Shown piece by piece: positions 1 to 12,370 of a DNA stretch of 64,000 nucleotides. The translations under genes were made by a program, and so were the position numbers. Numbering within the stretch: position 1 is the stretch's first letter; the number at the start of each line of letters is the position of its first letter. The stretch lies in NCBI GenBank assembly GCA_034008185.1, contig CM067084.1, positions 42,979,099 to 43,043,098 of the forward strand, written 5' to 3'. Source of the DNA: Gorsachius magnificus (Eukaryota > Chordata > Aves > Pelecaniformes > Ardeidae). The notes beneath the pieces are model-generated. The model saw only the letters and a list, made by a program, of their open reading frames with translations. It was not told the origin of the DNA and ran no database searches.

Positions 1-1969
1 ATATTAAAATTCTTCTTTAGAGACATAAGTAGATGTAAGACTTCCATAAATATTATATAATCAAACCAAAGATGTGCAAGGTTTGATAAAGTTTATTTAT
101 TTATTTACTCTTTGTAAATTGGTAGCATATCATATCAAGGTTTCTTTGTGCTATAATACTCACTTAAAAAATTTTTGGAGTTTGATATCACAAAACCAGT
201 GGATTTTTTGGCAAAGTTTGCAAATAAAGGTGAAAGTAGTCATTTGACATTATGCTGTACAAAGTGGTTTATACATTTTAACAGTAATTATGATTTTTTT
301 TTTTTCTGTAATCATATGGAATATAAATTGATTTTGACATACAAACAGAACATACGGTGATCCATTACGTTATATAAACTTTAGTTGAGAGTTTTTGGAC
401 TTTTGCAATAGAATTTTTCCAGTTGTTTAAAAAAAAAAAATAAAAAAATTAGATGGTGTGAACAAGTTTTGCACTTCAGTTGAAAATATATCTTGCAAAT
501 CGCTGTTCATTATCCTAACAATGAAATGAGGTTTTCTTCTAAATGTTAGACCATTTCAACAAAAAGTAGGTGATAGTTTCTAAAATAGACTACAGCACCA
601 TCTTGTGGAAATCTTTGTACAAAGTAATTGCCAAAGGAGGAAAAAAGTAGATTCCTATACAGTTTAAGTTATTGCTTTAAACCAGTAATGATCAAATATT
701 TTGAAATATTACCTCTCTCTAAGTTTTCCTTTTTGCCTTGGAATTGAACAGGCTTTTATGTTAATTAAGATCATTATTCTGTATGATATTTGATAATGTT
801 TGTGGCAGGAACCGGAACAATGAAATCTGTTGTTTGTTCACGTTATGGCAAAGATGAGAAGTGTTAGTCAATATAAATGATTCAAGTGACAAGGATTTAT
901 CATTGAATTCATGTGATTTATGTAGCAAGTATTAGAAAAATGTCTTTCTGTAAGTGTAGAACTTAATATGTCTATCTAGTACTGCAAAATTGAAAATTGG
1001 AGTTGTTCAACTATTTCCTTCTTCTAGAAGCTTAAATGAAGTACTCTTCTCTGCACAGTGGGATTCAGCCTTTGTAATTAAATGATTTGCTTCTCCTGTT
1101 TTTAGGACAAGCAGGGGCTTGCTTTGATCAAACTGAAGCCAAAGCTTTGGTTAGGGCAGTGGAGCTGGTCTCGCATCTGCTTTCTTTTTTTAAATGAAAT
1201 TTGGTTTTGGAAGATAATATTTCTTTTTCAGATGATGGTGCTCATAGTGCATTCAGACGCTCTTTACATGCTTGACTTAGAATTTTTTTTATTATTATTA
1301 TTCAGTTCTATAATTGGAAACAGTACTAGTAATGGTATATGTCACAGTAAAACTTCAACAAAGCAGTGCAATGCTGCAAAATACATGTCATGACTGAAAA
1401 TAGCAACAGTTTTTGCATAATTACTGGTGCGATGCTTCGAGCATTGTCACAACAGTCAGAGTTGGCATTCTACATGTGCAAACAGTTGCATGGGTGGATC
1501 TTGCTGAGTGACAGGAAATGTTAGAATCCTTCCAAAACACAAATTAAATAAATCTAGAGAATATTTCTCACTATAGTTTCTATCCTGTAAATCTCTTATT
1601 TAAAAATTTGGTTAATGAATCTTTAATTGAACTACTTTTGTTTCTTAAAAATTTTTTTAAAAATTAATTTTTTGTTTTGATAACTCTCTTTAAACATTGA
1701 TAGAATAATTCCACCTCATATAACTGAAAGCATTTATGCATTACATGGGATAATGTAGCATAATTGCATTAAAGTAGAATGTTAAAACTGAAGCTTCTAC
1801 AAAAATATACTTTTTAACTTGACTTTTTTTAGCAAGTTTCTACATCTATTAAAACTTACAGGATTCCCATTAATTTTTTTTTTACTCTGCCTTATCTAGC
1901 ATCAGTATACACTTTAATTTGTTTACTGAAATTAAAACATGCTATAGAAAACAATAAAAATCCTCTCAC
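1..1969. other. unique AT-rich sequence, no supported gene
   Basis: I see no mobile element, RNA gene or convincing host gene here. The reading frames are short and of AT-rich composition. One patch at 1106-1197 is richer in GC and follows a good plus-strand acceptor (polypyrimidine then TTTTTAG). It is open for 29 codons to a TGA at 1195-1197, but the opposite strand is open too, so it is not called. Confidence 0.5.
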
Positions 1970-2062
1970 CAATCTGTAGTATTGAAAAGCAGTCTGATGA
2001 CCTCTTCCAGTTATATTTTCAGTTTGTGTGTATACTGCTACACGTTGTGCAATTCTAGTGCT
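1970..2062 (-). other. candidate coding exon (minus strand), 93 nt, phase 0-0
   Basis: On the minus strand a pyrimidine-containing acceptor ending GACTCAG is followed by 31 open codons and then TTG|GTGAGAGG, a good donor. Only one frame is open and it is phase 0 at both ends. It begins STRIAQRVAVYTQ and ends AFQYYRL, a composition less biased to Lys/Asn/Ile/Phe than the surrounding noise. I do not recognise the protein. The candidate upstream at 4284-4325 is also phase 0-0, which would allow in-frame joining. Pseudo-exons with an open frame are common in such DNA, so without a homologue or RNA-seq this remains a candidate only. Confidence 0.25.
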
Positions 2063-5000
2063 CTGAGTCATAAATACTAAGAAAATTATTGCAGTTATGA
2101 CACTAGAATATATTCTTTATGCTGTTACTTTTGATGTTTAAGATCTGATACTTAAATTGTATTTTAGATCACTCAAGTGTGGTTGTACCTAAGTATGAGA
2201 TGGGCTGAGTTCAGTTATATCCTGGTGTTTACTAACTTAGAATTGTTTTGCATCATCAGAAGTGTATTCAAAATTCAAAGCCTTAATTACTAAGTGTGTC
2301 CTATTTCCTTGTAAGTATATCCAATTTTTCTCATAGTTATTCTTGGAGTTCTTTTAATAAGTTTCTCTCCTGGTTTAGTCTCCTATCCCATCTCAGGCTC
2401 AATTCAGTTTCTAGTCCTAGCAAACATGGTGCAGAAGAAACCTGCACTGAAAAGTTTTTTTTAAAGTTTTACTTTCTTTTAAATTTGCCTGATACAGGAT
2501 ACTTCTTGTCTTGAAATCAGTTCCATTAAGAAGAAAATCTCTCATGGAATTTACAGAACTCAAATCTAGGGTGGGAATCTGTGGGGAGGGATGTTACTTG
2601 TTTTTCCTTCCCTGTCAGTCTAGCAGTGATCAGTAGAGCCAGCTCATTTGAATTCCAACATAAAAATAATTCTGCTTTTTGCTTTTTTTTTTTTTCTGGT
2701 AATGTGATATATTTATTATAGAGTTTTGAAGAAATATTCCAATGTGAAAAATACTGCATATATATTAATTTTTTTTTTTTTTTAGCTTAAGCTGCTGATA
2801 GCATGTACTATTGTGACTTCAGTTTAGCTATACCTAATGAGAGTAGCAGTTCTCTCCCTGTGGAAGATCAAATAGGTGATAGTCCTTTCAAATGAGCTAT
2901 TCTTTTTAATTTCTTAAACAAAAGTATGTGTTGAGTTGTGGGGACAGCTGTCTGGTGCCCATATGGCCTCACAGCAGATCTTACGTTTTGCTAAAGTTTC
3001 TATTACAACCTGCGATACAACCAGCCTATAAGCGTATTGCTCATACTAACTCAGAATTTTTTTCTAATGGCTATTTTGTTCTCCCCCCACTTTCCCTTGC
3101 TCATTGGCTTTTTTGTTTGATCTATTGTATCTATTTTTATTTTAGTGTAGTAATGAAAAGGTAAAATTAAGGATATGGACGCACTGAAGTTTGAGAAGCG
3201 CGTTCTTGTCTTGTAAAGGTTTGTTTTTCTGGAGAAAGAGAAACTGTATGAGAAGCTACTAGTATTTGTGGAATTTACTTAGTTACTTTTTATTAGAGAT
3301 GCTTAAAATTCTTTACTAATCATCAGTGAACAGGGGTTAAACCAGCTTGTTCTATCACCTGCTTGTTTTGACGTTGGAAGTTATCCATAATTTCAAACAG
3401 TCATAGTTGTATATTCCAGCTTGAAATTATTTTTTTGGCATTACATTTACCTTTCCAAATTCTTTATGCCACCTATAGTTCCTTTTCCATTCCTTTCTAG
3501 GATATATTTTAACTCTATGTGGTGAAAATCTAAGTATTTCAGTTATAATCCTCAGACAGTAAAATATGCTGCTTCAGGAAAGCTATTAAATCTGCAAAAA
3601 TTGCTTAATGATAGTATGTTGCTTCTGTTGTATCTAGGCAGATTTCTCTGCAATGTTCTTTGTAGGATACTTAGGATGATGCAATCAATACAAGGGTACT
3701 AGTTAAAACACTTGTGACTTGAGTCTTCCAAATGGGGAAGTCATACTAAAACTGGTATTTCTTCACTTTAGCATCCTACAGCTTATTTCATGAGGTGTGG
3801 TAAACTTAATAGCTTTGTTTATACAATGAGACCTGACTTAAGAAAGATGCTATATCTGTGGTTATAAAACTCATCCTCTTTAGGCTCTATCCAGAGCAGA
3901 TGCTTGACTTGGAAGTAGTGAGGCTTTCTTACTACCTGGGAGAAAACAGCTCTAATTATAGGTTAACAACAATAAGCAGCGGTGTGGAGCACTGATGTTC
4001 TAATACAGCAGTGTGTGTTGGTTTTCCTCTCCTCTTTACCTTTCCAGTTATCAGAAAGGAAGCTTTATATGCCGTAAAGCAAAATAACTTCTGATGGTGG
4101 GCTCCGGAATCAGCAGAAATATAATTTTGCTAACGTTAGGTTTATAATGATTAACTTTTAGCATAAGCAATATCAAGGAATATTATGCTTTAGGGTATTT
4201 TAATCAAAGACACAATTATATTTCTAAAACATACTGCAAGGTCTTCATAAACTTTCACACTTGTGTGTCTATTCTCATCTTACCTGGAGTTGCTGCACTT
4301 CATTGAGTGCATGTTGAAATATGAGCTGGGATTAAGAGAACCGCAGTTATGGAGCCCTGAATACTTTCCGTGAATGCTGAGAATAGTTTCACAAAGCTGA
4401 AGTTTTTGGCAGAGATTTCCTCCCACTGTTGCTCATTCTCATCTGACTACGTTATGAGCTGAATTTTGTAACTGTTGTGACTTAATTATACTCTTCTGAA
4501 AATACATCATTAGGGGTACTGGGGGTTTTGGTTTTGGTTTTTTTCTTTTTTTTTTTTTTTTACATCCACGTCATCTCTGTGATCCAGTTTATGACATTGC
4601 ATACAAATGTTTGTGTCTGAACTTTCAGTTGGAGCAGCATGCTGTGGTGTCAGCAACTAAACTGGGCAGCAGGAGAGAGTATGGGTCAAGTTAGTGTTTT
4701 ACTGCTGAAGGATTTGCTCCCTGAGCCCATAGTGAGCTAGAAGTGAAGAAGTTTCTATGCAAAATCCCAATGTATGTATTCATGAAAACTTGTTTATTGC
4801 ATGTTTGTTTAATATATATTTGAATTGACTGAATGAAGGGGTAAATGTGTGTCTGAAAAAACATGGAAAATAGGATTAAAGGGAATCTACATTTTGGAAT
4901 TGGGTCAGTTTTCAAGTGTTAAAATAGCTGTATTACATCTGCTTCTGATCCCCACCCCACCCCCCAGCCAATTTTTCTGAAACTAGAGGCATATTTTTCA

Positions 5001-8000
5001 TTGTGTTTAGAAAAAAAAAATCTCCCTTGTTGCTGACTATAAAATGTACAGGCAAATGCAAAACCGATCCTCAAGGAATATATTTGGAAACCTTTCATAT
5101 TGTGTTACAAACATATATCACATGCAAGGCATTTAAAATAATATTTCATATAGGTGATCAGTGTATTACAAAAACATGAAACAAATCCTCCTCTAAACCT
5201 TAGCTTAACTGTAAAGTGATAACCTAGATAATATAATTTATGTAATTCAAAGCACTTCATTGCTATCAGTATAAGTGAGTTTTATTATACATGAAGACTC
5301 CCCAGTTATTTTTAGCAGTGCATGTTCATTTGTTTCATAGGTGATCAAGTTGAATGTGCTGTGCCTTGCCTATCGTACTGACTTATGATCTGGGAGAGTC
5401 TTAATCCCTATATTGTTGCACAAGTCATTTGTAGTAACTTCTTTATGTCTGCTTTCTCCAACTGTAAAATTGGGTGATTCCCCTTGTTTTCCTCCTGAGA
5501 ATACTATGTGGTTTGGTTCATTGTTTATGCCCACTGTAAGAATTACTTAGGAGAAAAACGAATGGAAAAAAATGTTGTCTGGCTTTAAGAGTTCTCTTAA
5601 TTGAAACCATTCCATTGGAGCCTATGGAAGGACTAAAGAGTGAGTTCATGAACTTACCTGAGTTTATGTATTAGTAGTAACTTAAGCTCCAGCTTCTTGT
5701 AGTTATAAAAGTAGTTGACAGCTGTCATAATTTCAGATAAAGTAGTTGTGCTTTTGTATGAACTACAGAAAAATAGGTGCTGATATGGTGGGAGATTGCT
5801 AGCCTGAATACTTTATTAAATTCCTTTTTAAGCTGTGATATAGCAATTTAAGACCAGTAACTCAAGTTTTCTGTAGGTTTTTTTGCACATCACCATCAGA
5901 ACATTTCTGTATTCTCTATCTTAGATATGGCCTTTTTAATGAAGGTGTACCAGCAAACAATTTATTGCTCTTAAGTATTTTGTGATTGAATGTCATATTA
6001 AAACCTATTAAAACTTTTCATCTGAAGCTTGCATAATACTGAATTGATGTACTGATCATAAATTGTCTTCAATACAAAGTATTCTCATACCTCTACAGAG
6101 GGAAGGGATACAATTTTCATGTTATTTTAGCATTAAAAAAAAAGCAATTGTGCTAGTGATTGGGAGGTCATGGAAAGCGATTAATATCTTTAGTTATTTC
6201 ACAGTTGATTTCATGACCTTGGCCTTGAGTGAAAGTATTTCTGCTACAGGCATGGCTCTGATAAACTCTTGGACTTTGATTTAGTGAGTTTTCTGATGGT
6301 CTTGCCCCCAGGTTAAAAGATTGACGTAAATATGTACGACTAACGCTGACCTAGAAGTACAAGAAGCTGTGATGATCTGTAGGTGTTCTCGAAAGATTTC
6401 TGAGCTTTGCTGTACAGGTACAGTTTCATCTTGGAAACAAGTTACATTAATCATCTTCATGAATCACTTCTTGCTTAAGGAGAGAAGCTGTCTTGAGTAA
6501 AGAACAGACTGAAGTCCTGATAGAGATGTTTATGGCCTTAAAAAATGTATGCCCAGAATATGGAGGTCTTTTGTGGTTGCAGGAGGTTCTTCTGCATGAT
6601 AGAAAAATGCAACTACATGGGAGGCTCTGAATGAACCAAAAGCAGGTGTCAGCAGGACATTTTATTCAAATAATGCTTAAAAAGTTAGGTTCACAATGTA
6701 ATGTGTCTGACAGTCAAGCAACATGAAAGGAGGTGCAATTAATTAAAAGTATAGTAATATTGAAAACAATTTGAAATTAAAACATCTCAAATAAGTAGGG
6801 AAAACACACTATAGTGTGATGATCATGGTGATAGTACAATGGAATAGCACTTCTCATGACCAATACAAAATGATGATTACAATTTAATCTTCAAAGGTGG
6901 TGTGTGGAAAGAGAGGAGATGGTTCAGACCTCTAGAATCCTCAGAATTTAAGCAACCTTTCCATCCAGGAACCCCTCTAAAACTGTGACAGTGGTGAACA
7001 GTGGTGTAAAAATGAAAATGTTTGACATAATTCTGTTTTGCACTTGAGGGGAAAAACATGAGGCTGTATCCCTTTGGAGGGAAGTGGTTGGACTTGGAAT
7101 CTGAATTGGTGTTTCTGTTCAAAGCCTTTGTTTGCTGTTATTCTGCTTCCAGGATTTAGGTAATCCCCTCTGCATTCTCTGTGTTTTCATCAGAACACTT
7201 TTAGCTCTCTGTTAAAACAAAAATGTCAAAATCTTATGCTTTATAACATAGCAAGCAAGGTCAAGGAGGAATTTGTGTCCAGTGCATGTGTGATTGGTGA
7301 GGTGTATTGAGGGCTGGGTGGGGATGTAATGGGATTTTTGTTTCTCTAAAAAATATATTTTCCAATGTTAATTGCTAATATGAACTTATGCTAATATTTC
7401 AATACAAATTTAATGCAAATTGTAATATAATTTCTTTATTGGTTTGTTTTTCCTTCTTTGCTGACACTCATCCTCACAGCTACTCAGGGTCAGGGTTCCC
7501 TCTGACTCACAGACAGAGTGTTAAAGATCTCAGGTATTTTAATTTCTCTGCTGCATGAAGTCAATTTTTGCTTTCTAGCCTTGTTTGGGCTTATATCAGC
7601 TAATCGGAAAACTTCGCTTTTGATAAGCCAAAACCAGCAGCCCTCTTCTTTCCCATGAGGTTCTGCCCTGACCCTATGTCCATCTCTCTTAATGAATTGG
7701 TTTATCTGTCGGGCTGTCAGGAAGCTGTGCACGCAGAATGGTGTGAATTGGGTTTGTTCAGCTGAGGGGAGACCAGATGCAAGAGAAGCAGCAGATTTCA
7801 GCCAGACTGGCTAGGCACAAAAGACAAGGCAACACCGGAGGGAGAGGACAGGAATAAGCGGTTGGGGGTACCCAGAAGTGAGTGTGGGGTGGGCATCCTC
7901 TTTGGCAGTAACAGGCTGTGATGTTGTTACATTACAATATTTATTGCGCATTGTTTTCAGTTTTCTGGGGACTAAATATCTCTTCACTGCTAAAGACCTT

Positions 8001-11000
8001 CTTGTTAATAGCTTGTCTGCACAGGTTAATTTGTCTCTTTTATGATTTATGAGGTGAGTGAATACTTTGGTACTTTGTCTTCTATTGTAGTACCTCCTCA
8101 GAGAGGCTTTTCCCAACCTTCTTTAGGTCTGCTGTGGTGATTTTTGAGTGCTATAATGTTTTAGGATATATATGAGGTCAGACCTAGTATCACAGATATC
8201 ACAGTCACCTTGAATACAGTGAGAACTAAAGCATTGTTGGTGTGGTGTTTTGGGGTTTTTTTTGGGTGGGGGGTGGGAGTAGTTTAGGTGTTACTGGCCA
8301 GCTGGACTTGTGTGTTCTGGTATATGTCTATATTCTTATTTTCCTGTCTTAAGAAGACAGCGATGACTACATGGCTGTGTAATAATAAAACATTGTGGTA
8401 GCAAGTGTAACAATTAATAAGCACTGTCATTGTTCATAGCTCTGTGCAGCACACAAACCACTCTTATTTGATTGGTAATACTCAGTCATTTTCATTAATC
8501 TTTAAATGGCTTCCAGTGTTTTCTAAACTATTTCATTTTGTAACGAGGTGAAAAAGGAAAAATAAACAGATTGTTATGGAAAACCAAACACTGGCACAGT
8601 AAGAAGATTACTGCTAAAATAGTGATTAGTACATGAAATTAATTATTTTCAAGCCTCTGAAATACAGCAAAAGGAGTTCCAGCTATTCCTTATTTAGGTG
8701 CTTCTGGCCATATGGTCGAACTGATGTAACAAACACATACTGCTTGAAGTTCCTAGTCCTTTCCCCATGGTTGACTGCAAGCTTTGACCCACTCTTCTAT
8801 GCCTTTTCTCACCTCAAGAGAACTGTTCCAGAGTTCCATGTTTTTTCTTTAAAACGAGTGTTTTGACCCTTCAGGGAACCATTGCAGCGAAGCAGCTATG
8901 CAGGAATGGCAGAGTTTCTCTAGAAAAGCAGCAGGACCAGGAACAGACTGGCTTACCAGATAGTCAAACTACACCGCTGCAGCTTCTCATCAAACCTGTT
9001 GTGTGTCTTCTCATTATATCATTGTTTGCATACTTTATTCTACTCCAACCTTATCTACTGTGTAAGTCTGTTTCTGTATTTTCTTGCAGACTTTTAAAGT
9101 GCTATGTGTTATCTAATGTGTACTAGCCCGGTCCTAGGACCATAATATTGCTTCAGCAAATGATTTCATAGACCTTAAGTCAATGTAAGGACAGAATGTG
9201 ATGGTTGGTATCTTGGATCTTGTATAAGTCACAGACCTGTACATGAGAGGAGACAACTTAATTTGACAGGTTATTTAAAATTGCACAGATGTTAGAGAGG
9301 GTTTTCAGGCTTTAGGTAATAGACCTTGTACACCTGTGCTGACCCTCAGCAGCACACTTTAGCAGGTAGCTAACTTTAAAGACATCCACCTCATTTAAGT
9401 TGTCTTGATTACTCATTTAGCTCTTTCTTTGTTTGCAGTGTCTTCTGCATTTTTCTCACAGTTTGAGTCCCATCAGGTATGCTAACTATTTATTTCCGTT
9501 ATGCTTATGTATTTAATGGTTGGAGGGGGAAGAATGGAGGTTTTTTGTTGTCTACCTGAGCGAGCTTTAATGTGGACATTTAAACCCCAGGTGTACTCAG
9601 CAGAGTAAGCTAGCTCAGGTAATCTTTGGTCTTTTCACTCTTAAGTCCATTTAAATAAAATTGTAGCCTATGTAAGCATACCCAAGTTATCAGTAAATTA
9701 AGTAGCTCAGGTCCTGACTTATTACCAGGGCTGTAATGCTGAGGTCAGCACAGGCTACGAGACCCAGGAAGTCTGTTGGCCAGAACACACCAATCTCTGT
9801 TGCTGTAACTGTGCTCTTGCTGATAACCGTACCAGTTTGATAACTCTAGTCTTAACAACTTGGACAGCAGCATATACATCATTAACTGAATATGGGATCT
9901 AAAGTTAAACAGTGCTCTCTGTAGTTCATGTTATGCAGTTGTAACATCCCAGATATCCCACAATGATTGTTATTATGTGTATTTTTTGTGTTTTCCTGTG
10001 GGAACTAAAGGGGAAAATATGTTTAAAATATGAAGAAAAAGGTTCAAAACATAGCTTAATTTAATATTAGTTTTTAACAGAAATGGTGAAATCAAGTAAG
10101 GAATAATCCTTGCTTACCTTTGAGTTTTTTCATAACACCTTAAAACTAATGAGTTTTTGCTAAGCTTAAACTTACCTGAACTCAAGATTTCTATTTTAAA
10201 ATAGGCTCAGTGCTTTCCTGTTAAAAATTGAAGTTGTAGCTGGAGGAATATTATTAAGGAATAATAACCTGTTCCATGTAAAGTAAGCCTGCTTTTTATG
10301 CAAAAATAATGCTTTTAAATCCGAACTTTAAGTCAGATAATTTACTAGAGGATCATTCTTTTTTTGTTGCTCCAGTTTTAGTCATTATACAAAATAAAAA
10401 GTTGACTCTTGATGCAAATAGAACCTATAGCATGTACATCTAAATAAGGCATATAAATTATGATATGGTTTCTATTACAATGTAGTTTATTAGCCAACAT
10501 AGACACATGTGTCTACTATAATATAAACAGTTTAGTCTTTAAGCTACATTTTCATCCAAAACGATTGACGTTTGCTGCTTTTTCCAGATAACAGTAGCCA
10601 ACATTGTTCTTATCAGGAAAAAGGTTAGCTGCAATTCTGTAAGTCATAGAGAAGATAAGAACAGCTTTGAATAATGGAGTGATGGTGGGAGTTTGCAGTT
10701 AAGCCTTTGTGTTTGGGAAAAGGTTAAAGACTAAAGAACTTCCCAATAAGCTGACAAAATCAGATTTTTTTTTTTTGCATAAAAGTTCTCAATAGCTTAG
10801 ATACATGAACTTCAGATAAACATTAAATCTTAAATTTTCAAATTATAAAGCTGTCTACAATGTAGAGAAATGTTTCAAAATTGTGGGGTTTTCTTTTTAA
10901 GAGGAATTCAGTTCTGTATTTGCTTTTTTTATTCTTCACGTGGGCCTTTATTTGTAACACTGAGCCTGTGTTGCAGATATAATCGCTGTAATTTGTTTAA

Positions 11001-12280
11001 TTTTTTCTAACTTTTAAGAGAAGACTCCCAAGAATATTTTCTTCAGATCTCTATAGAAATTGCTCATTTGCATTTCTTGCATCTCTAAATGTTTATCTAC
11101 TCCCTTGGTAAGAAATATTTTCCTGATGTCAATGAATAATATACTATTGCACATGATGATGGATCCAGTTAGTTCCAGCTCTCTTGTTATCACTCTTAAC
11201 AGGTATGTCACATAGTCCTTATCGTAAGTGCAGTTACAACTATTTTTGTAGCTGAAAAGTTTTAACCCCCTTTCTCCTCCTTTATTCTACTTTCCTCAAA
11301 CCTGGCCTGCTAATGTTTTCCTTCTTTACAAATTGAAGCTATGCTTTTTTGTTTCAGAAACTATTTCTTGCATTTAATGGCTGGAATACATATCTGGGAG
11401 AAGAGAGAGGAAAGAGCTCGTAGTTTTAGTGCTGGTAGCAGAAGCAGATTTTCCTTTCTAGTTTTACCTTCATATTTTCTGTTGTTGAAAATGGAAAAAG
11501 ATCAACACTACCCATACTTTAGGATAAACAGAATTTACTCTGTGATTATTTGAAAGAAAAAGAATCCAAAAGCAAGAGGTTTAAGAAATGCCGGAAATAC
11601 TGTTTCCAGTCATATTACTCTAATATGGCTTTGAGCATACCTATTACTTTAAGCCCTTGCATTATCTTCTTTGAATAATATTAAGCTGATCCATTTTTTT
11701 CTCTCCTTCAGTATGGAAGAAATTATTAGTGGTGTTTATTACTGTATGAGGTGAATATGTAAGTATTTTGCTTGCCTATAATTTCTTATGCCTTGCATTT
11801 CAGAAAGAGACAGCTACTACTGTGACGGGTTTTGTGTTCTGTTGTATCTACAAGAAATAGAGGGAATAAAAAACCAGGATCAGTCAAGAACCATAGCAAA
11901 AGTGCTGCTCTTGTTACTTCATCCCATTGTATTGGTAGAGATTCTATATCACTTAGGACACTTTCAGAAAAGGGAGACCACTGTGGACTTTCTGCAGGCT
12001 CTTGCAGAATGTGAACCATGAGAGAACTGATGGTCTAGAAAAGGTAGTGCTGGAAAATATCCCAGGGAAGCTGTAGTTGAGCATACTAGTAAAATTGTGA
12101 CTATAGTTGTATATATCGCATGACTGGGGAGAAACAGTAGAGGCAAAATACACAGACAACAAACTTCAGGTGTGAAAACAATGCTTGCAGGACATAAACA
12201 GGACAGCAGGAAACTAGCATGAGTATTAGTCTGGGATTCTGTATAAGTCATATTCTCATCTTCCATTTTCTGTTTGAGAC
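2063..12280. other. unique AT-rich sequence with weak exon-like patches
   Basis: No mobile element is recognisable. There are T runs near 2769-2783 and 4536-4561 and a 14-bp perfect palindrome at 6805-6818 (CACACTATAGTGTG). Minus-strand patches with fair splice consensus and one open frame lie at 4284-4325 (42 nt, phase 0-0), 5658-5762 (105 nt), 8957-8995 (39 nt), 10118-10159 (42 nt) and 11918-12034 (117 nt). Each is short enough to be open by chance. A plus-strand frame open from about 8788 to 9126 overlaps the third of these. I do not call any of them genes. Confidence 0.4.
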
Positions 12281-12370
12281 CTGAATTCTTCATAGCAAAA
12301 TGTAATGTCTCTGAGACTTTCAGAAGGGGCTATTCTGCCTCTTAGATCCATCTGTACATCCAGTATCTGA
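12281..12370 (-). other. candidate coding exon (minus strand), 90 nt
   Basis: A pyrimidine-rich acceptor ending CCAAAAG is followed by 29 complete open codons, with one leading base and two trailing bases. The donor is TTCAG|GTCTCA, which is weak after the GT. The peptide begins QILDVQMDLRGRIAP and ends FCYEEF, mixed charged and hydrophobic residues unlike AT-rich noise. The phase (needs two bases from the previous exon, leaves two) is the same as the minus-strand candidates at 15588-15620, 10118-10159 and 8957-8995. The weak donor and the absence of any recognised homology keep this low. Confidence 0.17.

Noticed and set aside
5658..5762. Minus-strand patch with a strong CAG|GTAAGTTC donor and good acceptor, 105 nt
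   Set aside because: The only open frame does not join in phase to the neighbouring candidates at 4284-4325 and 1970-2062 without an unseen exon.
6805..6818. Perfect 14-bp palindrome
   Set aside because: It is short, and a palindrome of this size is expected by chance in 64 kb or nearly so; no associated element was seen.
8788..9126. Plus-strand frame with a hydrophobic segment and a GTAAGT donor at 9062
   Set aside because: The acceptor is only moderate, no homologue is recognised, and the GC-richer part overlaps a minus-strand exon-like patch (8957-8995).
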